A DNA stretch of 64,000 nt from Limonium bicolor (Eukaryota; Streptophyta; Magnoliopsida; Caryophyllales; Plumbaginaceae): positions 97,375,298 through 97,439,297 of the forward strand of contig CM041783.1 of NCBI GenBank assembly GCA_023374045.1. Direction: 5' to 3'. The notes under the pieces were generated by a model that made no database searches, was not told the DNA's origin, and worked only from the letters and a program-made list of their open reading frames with translations. Below, one piece after another: positions 12,468-24,784 of this stretch (within the stretch, counting starts at the first letter, position 1; the number at the start of each line of letters is the position of its first letter). Both the position numbers and the translations under genes were made by a program.

Positions 12468-13250
12468 GGGTCTGTTCGGAAATAAAATAACATAAAACTA
12501 TAGGTTATATAAATAATACATGTTAAAACCATATAATATAACCTATATGTAACTTATGATAATATATGTGGTCATTATGTAAATAAAGAAACTAATGTTG
12601 CTGGAAAAAAAAAAACCAAACAGACCATGGGTCTGTTCGGTAATATTAAGGGAATAACATATAAAACCATATGTTATAATTATTATAATGTTTGGATGAT
12701 ATAATATATGTTATGTAAAAATGTTATAAGATTTGTGGTAAAAGTATAAAAATGTAAAGTTGAAAATAAAAACAGAACAGACCCTAAGGTCTGTTCATTG
12801 ATTTCGGAAATTTTGAAACTATATATTATACTAACTATAAGCTTAAAATGTTATAGTATATGATGAATATGGTATGTTATAAAATAAGTGGTGTAATTGT
12901 AAAATTAGAAATTATGAGAATTGAAAAAAAAAATGAAATATAACCTATGTGCCTTCTCGGCAAAAATAAAGGAGTTTTATAAAAACTATAGGTTATATCT
13001 TGTTACAAAGTTTTGATGTAATAAAATAAGATATTTATAACATGGTATAAGTTATGTGATAATATTGTAATAAATGAAAACTAAGGGAAGTGATGAAATA
13101 ATAAATTATGAAAATAAGGGCCTTTCGGCCAATTAAATGTAGTTTTCAAAACTATATATTATAATGTGAAATGAGATATAAAAATATCATATTATATGGT
13201 ATAAGATATAATAGTAACATTGTATGATTTGATGTGATCAAAACATAGTT
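12468..13250. repeat. Five ~160-bp tandem units with variable hairpins
   Basis: Landmarks at 12468, 12629, 12787, 12950 and 13118 are spaced 159-168 bp. Each unit has a GGTCTGTTCGG-like or GCC..GGC hairpin followed by an AT-rich 'AAACTATAGGTTATA' segment. Hairpins include ACAGACC/GGTCTGT (12620-12636), GAACAGACC/GGTCTGTTC (12775-12796) and GGCC-TTTC-GGCC (13119-13130), so arms change together. Confidence 0.65.
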
Positions 13251-13937
13251 TATTAAACTATATACTAAAACCGCATGTATAACGTTCAAGAAAGAAATTA
13301 TAAACTATGGTTTACCATGATATAAATACAATATAGTATTAATGTGATGAAATGAAACAATTATCATTAATAACACCCACATAAAATAAACCTTAGGAAT
13401 TATAAGAATATGTCATGAAATGTTACAAATATTAAGATAAAATTCTTAATATAAATTGCAACAAATGAAAATAATCATCTTACATAAGATGGTAATAATG
13501 TAACATATAATATAAGAGTATAACTCATGAAATATAAATATATAAGTGTATATATGTGTAATGCCCAAGCATGAGTAAAATTATTTACATATTAAGTATA
13601 TGGTATAGTTGGAACTATATAATATAGTGCATGTATAAATGAAACTATATATTATATGACTAAATCAAATAAAAACAATATATATATGTGCAAACCGAGA
13701 GCAATATGCATAAGCATATAATATGGTTATAAATGTCATGTATTAATAAATGACAAGTGTTATGACATTAGTATAACTATATACTATAAGTCATACAATT
13801 ACAAATTAAAGCATAGCTTATTAAGATGAATAATGAGATGTATAATATATGGTACAATAATAATTGGTTAAATAATAATGCCATATAACATTAGTGCATG
13901 AGCATAATATGCGTTGCGAATTAACGTTGCATGTATA

Positions 13938-13942
13938 CATGC
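13938..13942. other. Target-site duplication CATGC (left)
   Basis: CATGC directly precedes the LTR start TGTAACGCCCC and is repeated at 48190-48194 directly after the right LTR end. This pairs the outer boundaries of the family-B element across 34 kb. Confidence 0.9.
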
Positions 13943-14586
13943 TGTAACGCCCCTATTTAACATAAATGCAGCGGAAATAAAACACTAAGGCGATTACAGA
14001 TCATCGGGTTCCAAACACCCGGCACCAAACCTCACCGATTACAACTTATGATATTACAAAAGCTACGGTCTGAACTCGAGAAAACATAACATAAAAGAAT
14101 AATAACAAAATACAATAGCTCTCCAAAGTTCCTAATTCTCACCCCATACACTCATACTCTTCGTGGCTACCTGTATAGCAATTCGTACCTGCAAGATGAA
14201 ACCAAGCAGCCCACCCCAGGAGGGGTGAGTCAGTTCCCTGGAATGGAACTGGTACAATCCTCATAACAGAAATTAAAACATAATCTTTAAACAATATAGA
14301 AACTTGGAAAGAAACTCTTAAAAACCAAACAGAGGGACAAGGCACTTCAAATCACCTAGTCAAAGCAACAAGCAAGTAATAGAGATAGTCAACAATAAAG
14401 ATAAAGTTAGTCAGTTAGAACCACACCAGGAGTCAGTGAACATCCCATGCTTAAGTTAGATTAAGTTCCAGTAAGAGTAGAAAGACCCAAGTAGTCACAA
14501 GGACTAGGTAAGGAAAGAAGAAATCCAAGAACCAACAACTCAAGGGTGGAATGAAACCAATTGGAAGAGATGGCTCGATGTTGACT

Positions 14587-14711
14587 ACGTCCGATAGGAC
14601 AGGGGATATACAGCCCCTCGCTGTTTACAACGTCCGATAGGACAGGGGATATACAGCCCCTCGCTGTTTTCAACGTCCGATTGGACAGGGGATATACAGC
14701 CCCTCGCTGTT
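14587..14711 (-). repeat. Three 43-bp hairpin repeats in family-B LTR
   Basis: Units begin at 14587, 14630 and 14673. Each contains TCC-GATA-GGA and GGGG-ATATACAG-CCCC; unit three has GATT in the first loop. The sister LTR has the same three at 31605-31729, with one base lost from a CCCC arm in its first unit. Confidence 0.8.
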
Positions 14712-14827
14712 TACCGGTGAAAATGTGCGCACATCACAACAAAGACTCAACTCATGGATGAAACAATATCCATAGTCAAAAGAAGAGTTTACCAAGATTG
14801 ACATTTCCCATATTCCCAATAGACTAA

Positions 14828-14896
14828 TAACTGCACAAGTGCAATACCAAAACACTCAGTCCTACAGAGTGCAGAGGCGTAAACCCTCAGCAGTTA
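14828..14896 (-). other. Shared structured module (family-B version)
   Basis: Same order of motifs as in the family-A interiors: TGCAC/GTGCA, CACTC/GAGTG and AGAGGCGTAAA. The outer stem is TAACTGC (14828-14834) with GCAGTTA (14890-14896), whereas family A uses TTACTG/CAGTAA. Both arms differ in step. Confidence 0.5.
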
Positions 14897-17800
14897 ATAT
14901 CTAATGAGACAACCAGATAGGAGGAACCAATGATCATGTGAGTTGAACATTCAAGGCTCAGTTAGTCACATCAAGCTGAGTTAGTCACACAAATAGTCTC
15001 CTTTGAAATCCATTCAAGCTCACTTAGCGTTTCTCAAAACATTCCATAAAGTTCGTCACCAAAAGTATCTGAGTACGAGAAGTCGTACCTGGTAATCGCT
15101 GTAGCAGTTCTAGTCAACTTGTGCAAATAATCAACAATACTCTGAGGAATATTAAAGGTAGTCTAACATCAATAACTTGTAACCTAAGTTAAACTTAAAT
15201 AAATTCCTCACTCTTATTTCTAAGTCTCAATTGTCTTTTAAGCCCTCGCTTAAATGTTATGTATAACCTTTGACTTATATTAGAATGTTGTATAACCCAA
15301 GGTTGTAAGACTAGGGAATGTATGTTATTAACACTTGTTAATTGTTACACTCTTATCCACTTTATTCATACTTAACCCTAATTCTCAATTCAAGACTCTT
15401 GAGACCCTTATATCATAAGTGCATATTATAATATTTCATCTAATCTTAGAATCTCAATAATAATTCTTAAGCTTAATACTTTTATTCTTAATTTAGAATA
15501 AATATCGGGTTATGACCTATGATAGGTTTCTTAGAATATTATACTCTTATTTCACAATGTAATGATTATGTATTTTATCAGTATTACCAAATAATCCATT
15601 ATGATTAAGTTTTCCCCTCAACTTAATTAAGATCTACATCATGTATATTGGAATCATGGTGTTGTAGATGCATTTTATGATAACCTAATTGAGTTACTAA
15701 ACTCATTTATCTTATGTTTAGTTTAGGATGACTTTTATTACAACCATCTAATAATCTTATCATAAGATGTTAAATTGCTTCTCATCTTGAATAACTATAT
15801 TATAGTTAACTTAGATTTATCGAACTCTTACATTTAGTATTCCCAAGGTATATTATTTACTTTAACATTAACTGTACAATAAGGCACTTTAAGATAACCT
15901 TTTATGTATCCTTGCTTACATTCAATTTCCCAAATGTTTTATTTTTACACACATTCCCGCTATAGACTATGTATAATCCTTTTATACTAAATTTTTAATA
16001 AACTTATGTCTTAAAATACATTTTTCATATGGTTTACAAAACCTAAGGTTTCAAAGGAATAACTTAATAAATTAATCCCTTTTATTATGTTTTAGGATGA
16101 ACATTATATCTTAACATAAGGTAGAATTTATCTAAGAATTAAACTCTCATTCACAAGTGAAATTGCCAATTACTTAATAAGATAATATGTTCTGAAAAAT
16201 CCTCATACCTTATACTCAAATGACACTTTAATATTTTTAGTGTCGTAAAGTAGATCAATATAATCTCCTATGTAACTTAGTTTTATCTAATAAAAGGTTC
16301 AAAGGTTTTAAGTATCAAATTCCTATTTTAAACCTTTCTATAAATTCTAACTACTAAATACCTCACTTAATTGTAAACTCACATCCTAAGTATTGGTAAT
16401 TAATGTTATAAATGTATTTCATATGGCTTATCTAATGCCAAGAAACTTAAGGATTATTATTTAGATAAATTTCCAAATCATAGTTTAATGTAGTTTTATA
16501 TCATAATCCTTTTAATGATTTTATCTTAAAACATTAAGTTATATTTCAATACCTTAAATGTTAAGAAATGATTAAATCTAGACTTACTAATCCACCTCAC
16601 ATTCAGATGTAAAAGTATTTTATTTATTTTATCATTAATTATAGAATAAGATCTATTTGGGTAACATTTTATGTAATCTAATCACAATTTTTCCTAAGTT
16701 TTAACTTATTAATTACTTAACCCAATTATAGACTTACATTATGGTCGTTGACTAATACTATACATGTATTTTAATACGGTTTATATAAATCTTAGAAATT
16801 CAAAGATAACTCTTTAAGTTTAATAATATTATGTAGAGGTTTAGTTTATCTCATTAATTCCTTCATATTATATTTTATATAAGGTATTTTATTTCTTTTA
16901 CTTATGTAGTTTTTTTTATGTGTATATATATTAGGATTTATTCAAGACATTCCTTGTGTAGTTTTATTGCACTTAATTATTAATACTAACTTTTACACAT
17001 AGCTACATCCAATATATGGTTTATAAAATAAAGTATTTTCCTTAGTTTCAATTAAGTATATTAACTACCATATTATATAATTAATATAAATGTAGATTAA
17101 TTTAGCTCCTTGATTTAACCTAAGTTACTATGTTATTTCTTTTACATATATGTGTAAATATATATATATATATATATATTCCTTAGTTTTAATTAAGAAT
17201 ATTAACTCCCGTATAATATAATAAATAAAACGTAAAAATAATTATATTCCTTGATTTATATAAGTTTCCACTTAAATATGTATATATACATATATGTAAA
17301 TAATTTCACTTCTATTAAAAACTAATACCTAAACATTTATTATAAACTTACTGTTATAAAATGTTAATTTAGTGTTCCATATTTTTCCCAGATTAAAAAG
17401 TTTATTAACAAACCATACTTTAATTTTTTTGGTTACATATTGAAATACCCCAAACCTTGATATGTTGCTAAACATTTAAACTATGGTATGTAAAGGCTAA
17501 AAAGTGCCTTAGAAACATCAGTGAACAATTTAAACCACAATAAATGCAATAAAGCACTAAGATACAGTTTGAGCAAAAACATGCTCTAAGCTATGAGTGA
17601 AATTGGTTAGGACCCAAAGAGCCTACCAAGACTTAATAACATTTAATTATGATTTTATAGGGCTAATTAAGTCCTTAGCAAACCTTGGTAGACAATGAAA
17701 CCAAACAAAACATAAATAAATACCTTAAAGTCAATAAGAGCAAAAATGTGCTCTAAGCTTGGGATAAATTTGTAAAAGACCTAATGGTCATACCTATACT

Positions 17801-18225
17801 TTATAAATATGTTAATTAACATATTAAATCAATTACCAAAGAAAACCAAGCTTGAAAACAAGTTAAAACACAAAATGTGCTTTAAGAAGTCTTAAAGCAC
17901 GTTTTTGAAAAATTGTCTTGTAAATGAGTTTTGAATGGCTAAATGTCCATCATTACTCTTAAATATATATGTGTACTATATAGTATCACATTTGGGTGGC
18001 TATATCAATGGGAAATCAAAAATTTCACTTCTATGTGCCTTAGTTTGTGAATAGTAACTTTTATAAGCTAGTTTGTAACATATAATGTTATAAGTAATTG
18101 AATTGGTCAACAAAGACTATTATACCCTCCTAGGCATATGGGGGCCGGTTTTTCATGGTGTGAGTCACCAACATGTAAAAGAAATCAAATAAGTAAAGTT
18201 AAGCTTAAAGTAAAGTACTATTTGC

Positions 18226-18233
18226 TTTATAAG
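18226..18233 (+). promoter_or_regulatory. Candidate LTR promoter TATA-like box
   Basis: TTTATAAG about 790 bp into the LTR is followed by an AT-rich 'ACAAATATCTTC' and then a CT-rich stretch, as in plant leaders. Comparable AT-rich then CT-rich transitions occur on the sense strand of other family-A LTRs (around 1690, 29490, 35960 and 58840). The start site is not visible. Confidence 0.3.
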
Positions 18234-18547
18234 TTACAAATATCTTCAAAAAGCAAAGGTTATCTTCATTCTCTCATTCCTTCCTTCATTTCCCACGGTG
18301 GTCTTCTTCTTCCTCCTCTCTCCATCGGTTTCCAACAGCCCACACTCATTCTTCATCTTCTTTCACTTGTAACTTGTGATTCCATGCTCCAAAATCAATT
18401 TCAAGACTACCTTTGTCTTAATTAGGTCAAGCTCTACACTTCCCTCTTTTTAAATCTTCAAGAACTCAATTTTGGTGCCATGGAGATTCACCATTGAAGG
18501 AGCTTGGGCTCATCTTTTCACATATTCTTGTTCTCCTTTGCTTCAAG

Positions 18548-19035
18548 GTAAGGAAACTCAAAGAAAAATCAAGTTCCCTCCATGTTTTGTTGTTGTCCGA
18601 AAATTCACCATTAATGGAGCTCTTATATTGCCTTGTTCTAGCTCCATTTGAATCTTTCAAGGACTAGGTGGAGTCCTCTCTTCATAGATATTCAAACACC
18701 CTTCAAAGATTAAGGTAAAACAACTACATTAAGGTTTTGAAATAATGTAAACCTAGGGTTTACAATGAGGTGGAGCTTAAAGCTTGAATACTCATTATGT
18801 TGTTTGTATAATGTTTAGTAGTTGGCAAGGAACCAAATGCCTTACCGGTTTTACAAGGAAACAAGAAATTTGTGAGGAAAAGAGGTAAACAAGCTATCTC
18901 AATGTAGTTTAAATGCCTTAGGAAAATGAGCTTGATTTGCTTAATAAAATACCTAAGGAGCCAATGGCAAATAAGCTAGTAAAATGCTCTCAAGGAGTTT
19001 ATTAAGGGCATATGTATTGTTGGGTGTATTTGCAG
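18548..19035 (+). other. Candidate intron in LTR transcript
   Basis: Donor CTTCAAG|GTAAGG at 18547/18548 and acceptor GTATTTGCAG|GTC at 19035/19036, 488 nt. Equivalent pairs are 495 nt apart at 858-1352 and 496 nt apart at 58021-58516 (both minus strand). Confidence 0.35.
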
Positions 19036-19854
19036 GTCAAAGGCATTACTTATGTGGGAAATTCAGTGTTTAAGGTTTATGCAATTTAAGGGCCTAAGAG
19101 CCATGTTATTTAAGGGCCTAAGTGCCAAGCAATTTAGGTTATGCACTATATTGTGATGTAGTGCTTAATGTGTGAAGTTTGTGTGTAAAAATGTTCTTGA
19201 TGGATTTTAGGTGTTCTTGAATGAAATAAGGTAAAAACCTAAGTGTTTGGATGTGAGTATATACAAGAGGAGCTATGGCCAAATTTGGGAAAATGTGTGA
19301 GAAGTTCTAAGTGTTTTAAATGGTCTTGGTGAACTAGGAAGTGTTAAAGGTGACTAAATGTTTACTTGAGAAGAAAACATGTATTAAGGTGACTTAGAGT
19401 GATGCAAGGATTTAGGTGTTATCTTGGAAGTTCTAGTAATTCAATGTGTGTTTTGAGAATGTATTTAAGTCTTGGAGAAGGTTGTTAAAGGTTTAGAAAT
19501 GTTGATGTACAAGGAAGAAGTGATGTTTAGGTAAGATGTGAAAACGGAGATTTAGTTAGTAAGAAAAGGAGTTGAGAAATGATGTTAAGGTGTAGAGGAA
19601 ACACCTTGGTGTAGTGGTCATTATTGGTGAACTACCACTTAGAAATCTTAAGGAGAAAACATCCCAAGTGCTAGGAATTTTGTAAGGAATTAGTGAATGA
19701 TAAGATGGTTTTGGTGAGTGATTTAAAGAGTTTAGCACATGGCTAAAGGTGTGTTTGATGTGCCAAATGGTGTTCGGAAGCATTATGAGACTTTAGGAGA
19801 AGTTTGGTGAATTTGGTTAAGTGTTTAAAGACTTGGAAATGGAATGTTTTGCCG

Positions 19855-20105
19855 TGTCCGAACTTCCGTCCGGACATGGAAGTTCGGACAGGCTCTGTTG
19901 GGTAAAGGATTTTCTCATTCTCGAACTGTGTCCGAACTACCGTCCGAACATGGGAAGTTCGGACACACCTATTTATTTCTCTGGATTGGCCTCGAACAGC
20001 GTCCGAACTTGGGAAGTCCGGACGCAAGTTCGGACATTCACCAATTTGCACCCATAGAGTCTCGAACGGTGTCCGAACTTGGGAAGTCCGGACACAAGTT
20101 CGGAC
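19855..20105 (+). repeat. LTR hairpin array, stem GTCCGAACTT/AAGTTCGGAC
   Basis: Four units: 19855-19890 (11-bp stem TGTCCGAACTT/AAGTTCGGACA), 19928-19966 (GTGTCCGAACT/AGTTCGGACAC), 20001-20035 and 20071-20105 (GTCCGAACTT/AAGTTCGGAC). The last two also nest an inner CCGGAC arm. The position is about 1.9 kb from the U5 end, matching the arrays of other copies, but the stem sequence is different. Confidence 0.8.
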
Positions 20106-21617
20106 TGGCCACTGTATGGACCAAAATTGTTGTTTTAAGGTATGGAAATGATGTGTAATGATGGGGATTGATAGGTAATGATGTTATAAGGTTGTTAAGG
20201 ACATGTTAGGTGAGTTTTAAATGGCAAATAAGTGGGTGAAAAGTTGTATCAAAATGTAAAGTAAAACAAGTTAAAAATGTAAAGTTATGTAACAAAGTTA
20301 ACGGGGAAAGTTAAGCATTAGACATTAAATAATCAAACAAACCCCGATGTTAATAAAAACACATGTGATGTTAACAGTTGTTCGAGAATCGCTCGAGGAA
20401 CATAAGTGGACGTGGTAAAGTGGACTCCGGTGACAGGTATGGTTTTCTTGCAACCTGTGTCCTACCGGATTACACCGGCTTGTATGCCAATGTGTTTTTC
20501 TGTATGTTTGCCACGTTATGAGATAAATCATGAAACGAGTTTACAGTCGTTATTGTTATAGTATGTTTACGTGCCGATACCGGTAACCTCGAATGCGCTT
20601 GAAGGGCTAGTTAACCACTATTAGGTAAACGTAAGAGAACGGTATCCGGTAACAACGTTTCCGACTTAAGGGACGTTCTAACCACGGCTATGCGTGAGTT
20701 GGTTATGTGATGTTTGTGTGTGATGTTTGTATGTGAATATATGACTCTCTCTTCCCTTGTGTATGTCTAACAAGACTTAACCCAATGTTTGTGATTGTTT
20801 AATAAAGTTCAAGTTGAACTTCTAATAAGTGCTAACGGGGGGAGTGAGGAGTCCGGTCTGTTCCGGCCACGCGTGTGAGTATGGGGGTCGTTGTCATAGC
20901 AGGTTCGATCCTCTCTGTATGTTATGGTTGTTTTCCAATTTGGTTCCCAACCTTCCCTTTAGCTTAACCAAGGCTATTACTGACTCACGTCGGGCCACAG
21001 GGGCATACTATTGTTATGTTTGTTTCGGTGTGCTTGGATCACTATATCCGATACACCTTGTGTTAAGTTAACCGTTCATTTAACGAGACGGTAACGAGTT
21101 ATGTAACGAGCTTATCATGAGACTGGCAACATTCTCTAGGCTCACCAGTGTGTAAACAATGTTTGGGTCGGTTCCTAAGAGAACCTTTCCCGTTATGTTA
21201 TGTGTTTTGTTGTGATGCAATATCCATTGTGGTATTATGTTGTGCACGTGGAAACGTGCGAGGTGTTGTTAGGTGTTGTATGTAGTGTATGTTATATGTT
21301 GTTTAATATGGAGTGTGTGGATCATGGATATGATTCCCAGTTGTGATAAGAGGCGTTTAAGGATAACCCGATTTAAGGGTAAGTGTCGTCTATTAAGGAA
21401 GTAGCTCCATTAGAGGAGGAACACTCTAGGGATAATGAATACCAAGAGTGACTTATTAAGTAAGGATACATTACCCGTTTGTTGAGCCCATTGAGGCGAA
21501 ATATTATGTGTTGTGTGTTTGTTGTTACATGCATGATTTAAATATAATCAACTGCATGTTAAGACGACAATTAGTTGTGCGTGGCCCGGTAGCATGTGGG
21601 CTGCGGGATTACCATAC

Positions 21618-21631
21618 CAGCAAAGGTGCTG
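21618..21631 (+). other. CAGCA stem-loop and adjoining GC-rich fold
   Basis: CAGCA-AAGG-TGCTG, followed by AGCCCC-TTG-GGGGCC. The same pair is at 33534-33547, 41820-41833, 55488-55501 and 62973-62986. A diverged LTR (26352-26365) keeps the CAGCA/TGCTG stem with a different loop. Confidence 0.6.
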
Positions 21632-21915
21632 AGCCCCTTGGGGGCCACCCTTTCTCTTCTTTTCTTATTTCAGGTACAGAGAGCTGGAAGCCGTTCGAGA
21701 GTAGGACGGGGTAGTCATTGTACATGGGTATTCATTTTAGTATGTATATACAGTAGGTGTAGTAAGACCGATATTGTCGTCGGCACCAGTTTATAAATAC
21801 TCGGTATAGTTAATAAGATGTATGTTGTTGTTGTTGTTAATGGAAAGGGATAATAATGTATAGTTGCTCGGGAATTTAGCCCATCAGACCGGTACAATGT
21901 ATATGGATTAGCCTT

Positions 21916-21937
21916 GTTAGCCACGTGGGTGGCTAAC
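21916..21937 (+). other. U5 hairpin GTTAGCCAC/GTGGCTAAC
   Basis: Perfect 9-bp stem with loop GTGG, 93 bp from the LTR end. It is positionally conserved in all family-A LTRs, with compensated changes. Confidence 0.7.
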
Positions 21938-22422
21938 GGCGTGTAACACCAACGAGTTAAGTAATGTGAAGAGATTTGTATTTCCGCTGCAGTTTGTTGT
22001 AAGTATGTAAATGTTGGATGGGGTGTTACATTAAAAACCATAAATTATAAGTTATTCTTATGAAAACCTCATAAACACAATTTTTAAAACCTTTTACCAT
22101 TGCCCAAAAATCCCCAAATTTAATATACAGTAACTATAACATTTTAGACACATTATAAAAATTTCATTTCATAAAAATATCTTTTTAATTTAGCCAAATA
22201 ATTCCAGAAAACCCCTAACTTGCAAAAATCATAACTTACGTTTAACAACTCCAAAACCATATTAATTTACATCAAAATAAACTAGATTAAATAAGAAATC
22301 TATGGTTAAAATTTCAAGTCAAAATACATTCGGGAAGGTATTTAAATTAATTCAACAAGTTAGGGTTTATTTCTGAAATCATAATAAAAACTTATACTCT
22401 TAATTTGAAACGATCTAATCTC

Positions 22423-22457
22423 AGCCGTCCGTTTCCTATAGCTACGATCGGACGGCT
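22423..22457 (-). other. Perfect 9-bp hairpin in family-B LTR
   Basis: AGCCGTCCG, 17-nt loop, CGGACGGCT. Repeated at 46631-46665 in the sister LTR. Confidence 0.6.
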
Positions 22458-23981
22458 ACTGAAAGCCAAGTTCATCAGCAACCTCCTCCACCTAATCGAG
22501 TACTAAATCGTAATTATCTCACAATCTACAGAACGAAATCGAGTGATTCTTGTTTCTATGGTTTCGAAATCAAATTTCGGTTCTGATGATACCAATTTCC
22601 CCAATTATATTGCAGCATTCATCGGGTTTCGATTTCTGTTTCGAAGTTAGGTTTTCTTTTCCGGTTTCAAATTCGATTTTCCAAATTCTCTCAATTTGTT
22701 GCGTAATTTGGGTAAATTGATAGAGGGTTATGAACGGGAATGCAAAACAGAGTAGCATTATAGGTATAATTTGGGCGGAATCGTACCGGAGATGCGCCGG
22801 CAAGGCAATTCGAACTCGTTTTTCTGGAAAACTAGTATTTTATGTGTTGTTCAGGTAGGCAACTTCGCGGATCAACTCGGGATAATTGAGATGGATTCAA
22901 TCCATAAAACCTACGTCATATTAAAGAAGACATGTAACTCTAAACATTGGTGGAAGAATCATGGAAAACGAATAACTAGGGAGAAAGTTATAGATCCACA
23001 AAGATCGGAGTTTACCATGTCGTTTCTGGAAATATTCTAGGCAAAAACCGACGTGATCGAGTAGGTAACTTTAGACGACTCGCTCTCCCTATTGGTTGCG
23101 AATCAGCCTTGGTCATTAACATGAAAGTTGTAGAGGGATTTGATATCTTCAAAACAAGCTAAAGAACACGATATTTGGATGAGAAACGAAGAAGTTATGA
23201 CGAGACGAAGTTTACCCGATTTCAGGAAAAACTGGAATTCTGGGTTACGCAATCGCGAGGAGCCAACTTTGGATCAATTTTCCGGTCATTGTTGAAGGAG
23301 TTAGATGATGTGTGAGTAATGGTTGGAAAGATGAGATTAAGGAGAAGAGAATGAAACAGACGGCATGCCAACTGGTGGAGTAGAGCAGGAGATATAGGCG
23401 TTTCAAATTCGACCCTCGACATGCCAAAACTGTCGAAAACTGGGACTGTTCAGTGGTAATGCCTGGCTGACTGACACGTCAGCATTTCTCAAAATTTGGC
23501 TCTAAACTTCAATCTATCATAACTTTGGCTAGGATGGTCCGTTTTTAACGTTCTTTTTATCGATCTTCATGGTTTTTCATAACATATTTATTGGTATAGG
23601 TTTCATGGCCTGGTTTGACCATTCTCAAAAAGTCAACTCTAGCAAGGCTTAATAAGCTTTAAGGTTTCTAGAATTTTATATTGACTTTTATGTTTCAAAA
23701 CAATGTTCCAACACTTCCTAAAATCTTTATAATATATTTGGAGTGTTTAGAAATTTTCCCAAGATTTATTGACTTATAAATCTTATTATTAAATTCATAA
23801 TACTATATAATAATGTAAAATAATTAGGGTTAAATAGGAGAAAACCCCTAAATAAATTTCACAATTCCATATAATAATTTAATATTCATAATTCCATACC
23901 ATAATTTAATATTAATAGTATTATTTATGGTTTAATAAAAGAAATCCCCTAATTAATTTAAATTAATTTAGGGGTATTTCA

Positions 23982-23996
23982 GTATATCCCCCTTAA
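23982..23996 (-). other. Family-B polypurine tract
   Basis: The minus strand reads TTAAGGGGGATATAC directly before the LTR start TGAAATACCCC. This is the plus-strand priming site and confirms the orientation. An imperfect AAACTT/AAGTTT hairpin follows it. Confidence 0.8.
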
Positions 23997-24754
23997 CAGA
24001 AACTTTCGCCTCGAAGTTTAAAAATCAACAAATAAGCACTCACACCACTTCGGTGTGCTAAAACAATAATAATTCCAACGAAATTCCATACCAATCCAAT
24101 CCTTTATTTCCATCCATTCCCATTCCCATTCCACTCGAGATTACTCAAACTTAAATAACTGAACCAAGATATACCGAGATATTTCATGATAAAAATAAAA
24201 AGTCACATGCGGTGTCATAACGTAAAAACCAAGTACACACATACACCTCTTACTCTGCTAATCACGCAACAGGGCATAATCTGGATGAGGTAGCGAAGAA
24301 AGATGATGCTCTACCCCTACCCCTCTCCCCCCCCCCTTAAAAGAGAACTACGTCCCGAAGTTTAAGATTTATATTACCAACTACTCACAACACCCCTCAC
24401 CCGCTTCCGGTGTGGGGTAAACTAAATATCAAGTTGTCTACAAGCTTTAAAATGTATACCAAACAATCAACCACTTAAGGGTATTCATCCAATACAATCC
24501 CAAACATTTGTTTCCGTTATCAAACACTACATTCAAAGAATTCAGCACCTTATCACGCTTTTTTGTAAATTTTATGGCACTGTTGAATTTATCTATGATC
24601 GATATTTATTTGTACCCCCCTGATGTTATGTATTTGTATTTTCTTGATTATTATAAAATTTTATTTTATGATCCTTACCTATTCATTTTATGACCAGTAC
24701 GAATGATATGTCCATTATATGTTCATTTTATATTGTATGTTTATTTATGAAGAT

Positions 24755-24784
24755 GTCGTACCCCCCCTTAAAATAGGGTACGAC
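24755..24784 (-). other. Polypurine-like tract enclosed in perfect hairpin
   Basis: GTCGTACCC (24755-24763) and GGGTACGAC (24776-24784) enclose CCCCTTAAAATA, the same CCCCTTAAAA word as the 3' polypurine tracts. Confidence 0.5.

Larger units (their letters stand above)
11798..13942. mobile_element. AT-rich 'C' sequence, left half (unclassified, LTR-like)
   Basis: A very AT-rich sequence with no gene. It continues at 48195 after the family-B insertion; the joint is marked by the duplicated CATGC. Its continuation (48420-48810) is homologous to 54727-55094, so the same sequence exists twice. From 12468 to about 13250 it holds tandem 160-bp units. No termini of its own are visible: on the left it is cut by the LTR ending at 11797. 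It may be the remains of another LTR family. Confidence 0.5.
17441..22030 (+). mobile_element. Family-A solo LTR, plus orientation
   Basis: It runs from TGAAATACCCC to GGGGTGTTACA, 4590 bp, inside the left family-B LTR. The sister LTR shows the empty site GGTTACATTAAAAACC near 46232. Flanks are GGTTACATAT on the left and TTAAAAACC on the right, so the 5-bp duplication is blurred. There is no PBS, PPT or interior, hence a solo LTR from recombination between LTRs. It contains a candidate TATA region (18226-18233), candidate splice signals (18547/19035), the hairpin array (19855-20105), the CAGCA hairpin (21618-21631) and the U5 hairpin (21916-21937). Confidence 0.88.
13943..23981 (-). mobile_element. 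Family-B 3' LTR, interrupted by solo LTR
   Basis: The LTR sequence is 13943-17440 plus 22031-23981. The join matches the uninterrupted text of the sister LTR at about 46240. It carries a 43-bp triplicate (14587-14711), the shared structured module (14828-14896), and an AGCCGTCCG/CGGACGGCT hairpin (22423-22457). An 89-codon frame at 22771-23040 on the antisense strand recurs at 46978-47247, but that is expected from LTR identity and is not evidence of a gene. A dinucleotide TA run lies near 17157-17179. Confidence 0.85.

Noticed and set aside
17436..22035. Clean target-site duplication for the plus-strand solo LTR
   Set aside because: Left CATAT and right TTAAA do not match. Only the empty site in the sister LTR supports the boundaries; slight end changes are likely.
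22771..23040. 89-codon frame repeated at 46978-47247
   Set aside because: The two copies are sister LTRs of one element, so both frames being open follows from LTR identity. The frame is antisense to the element and has no recognisable domain.
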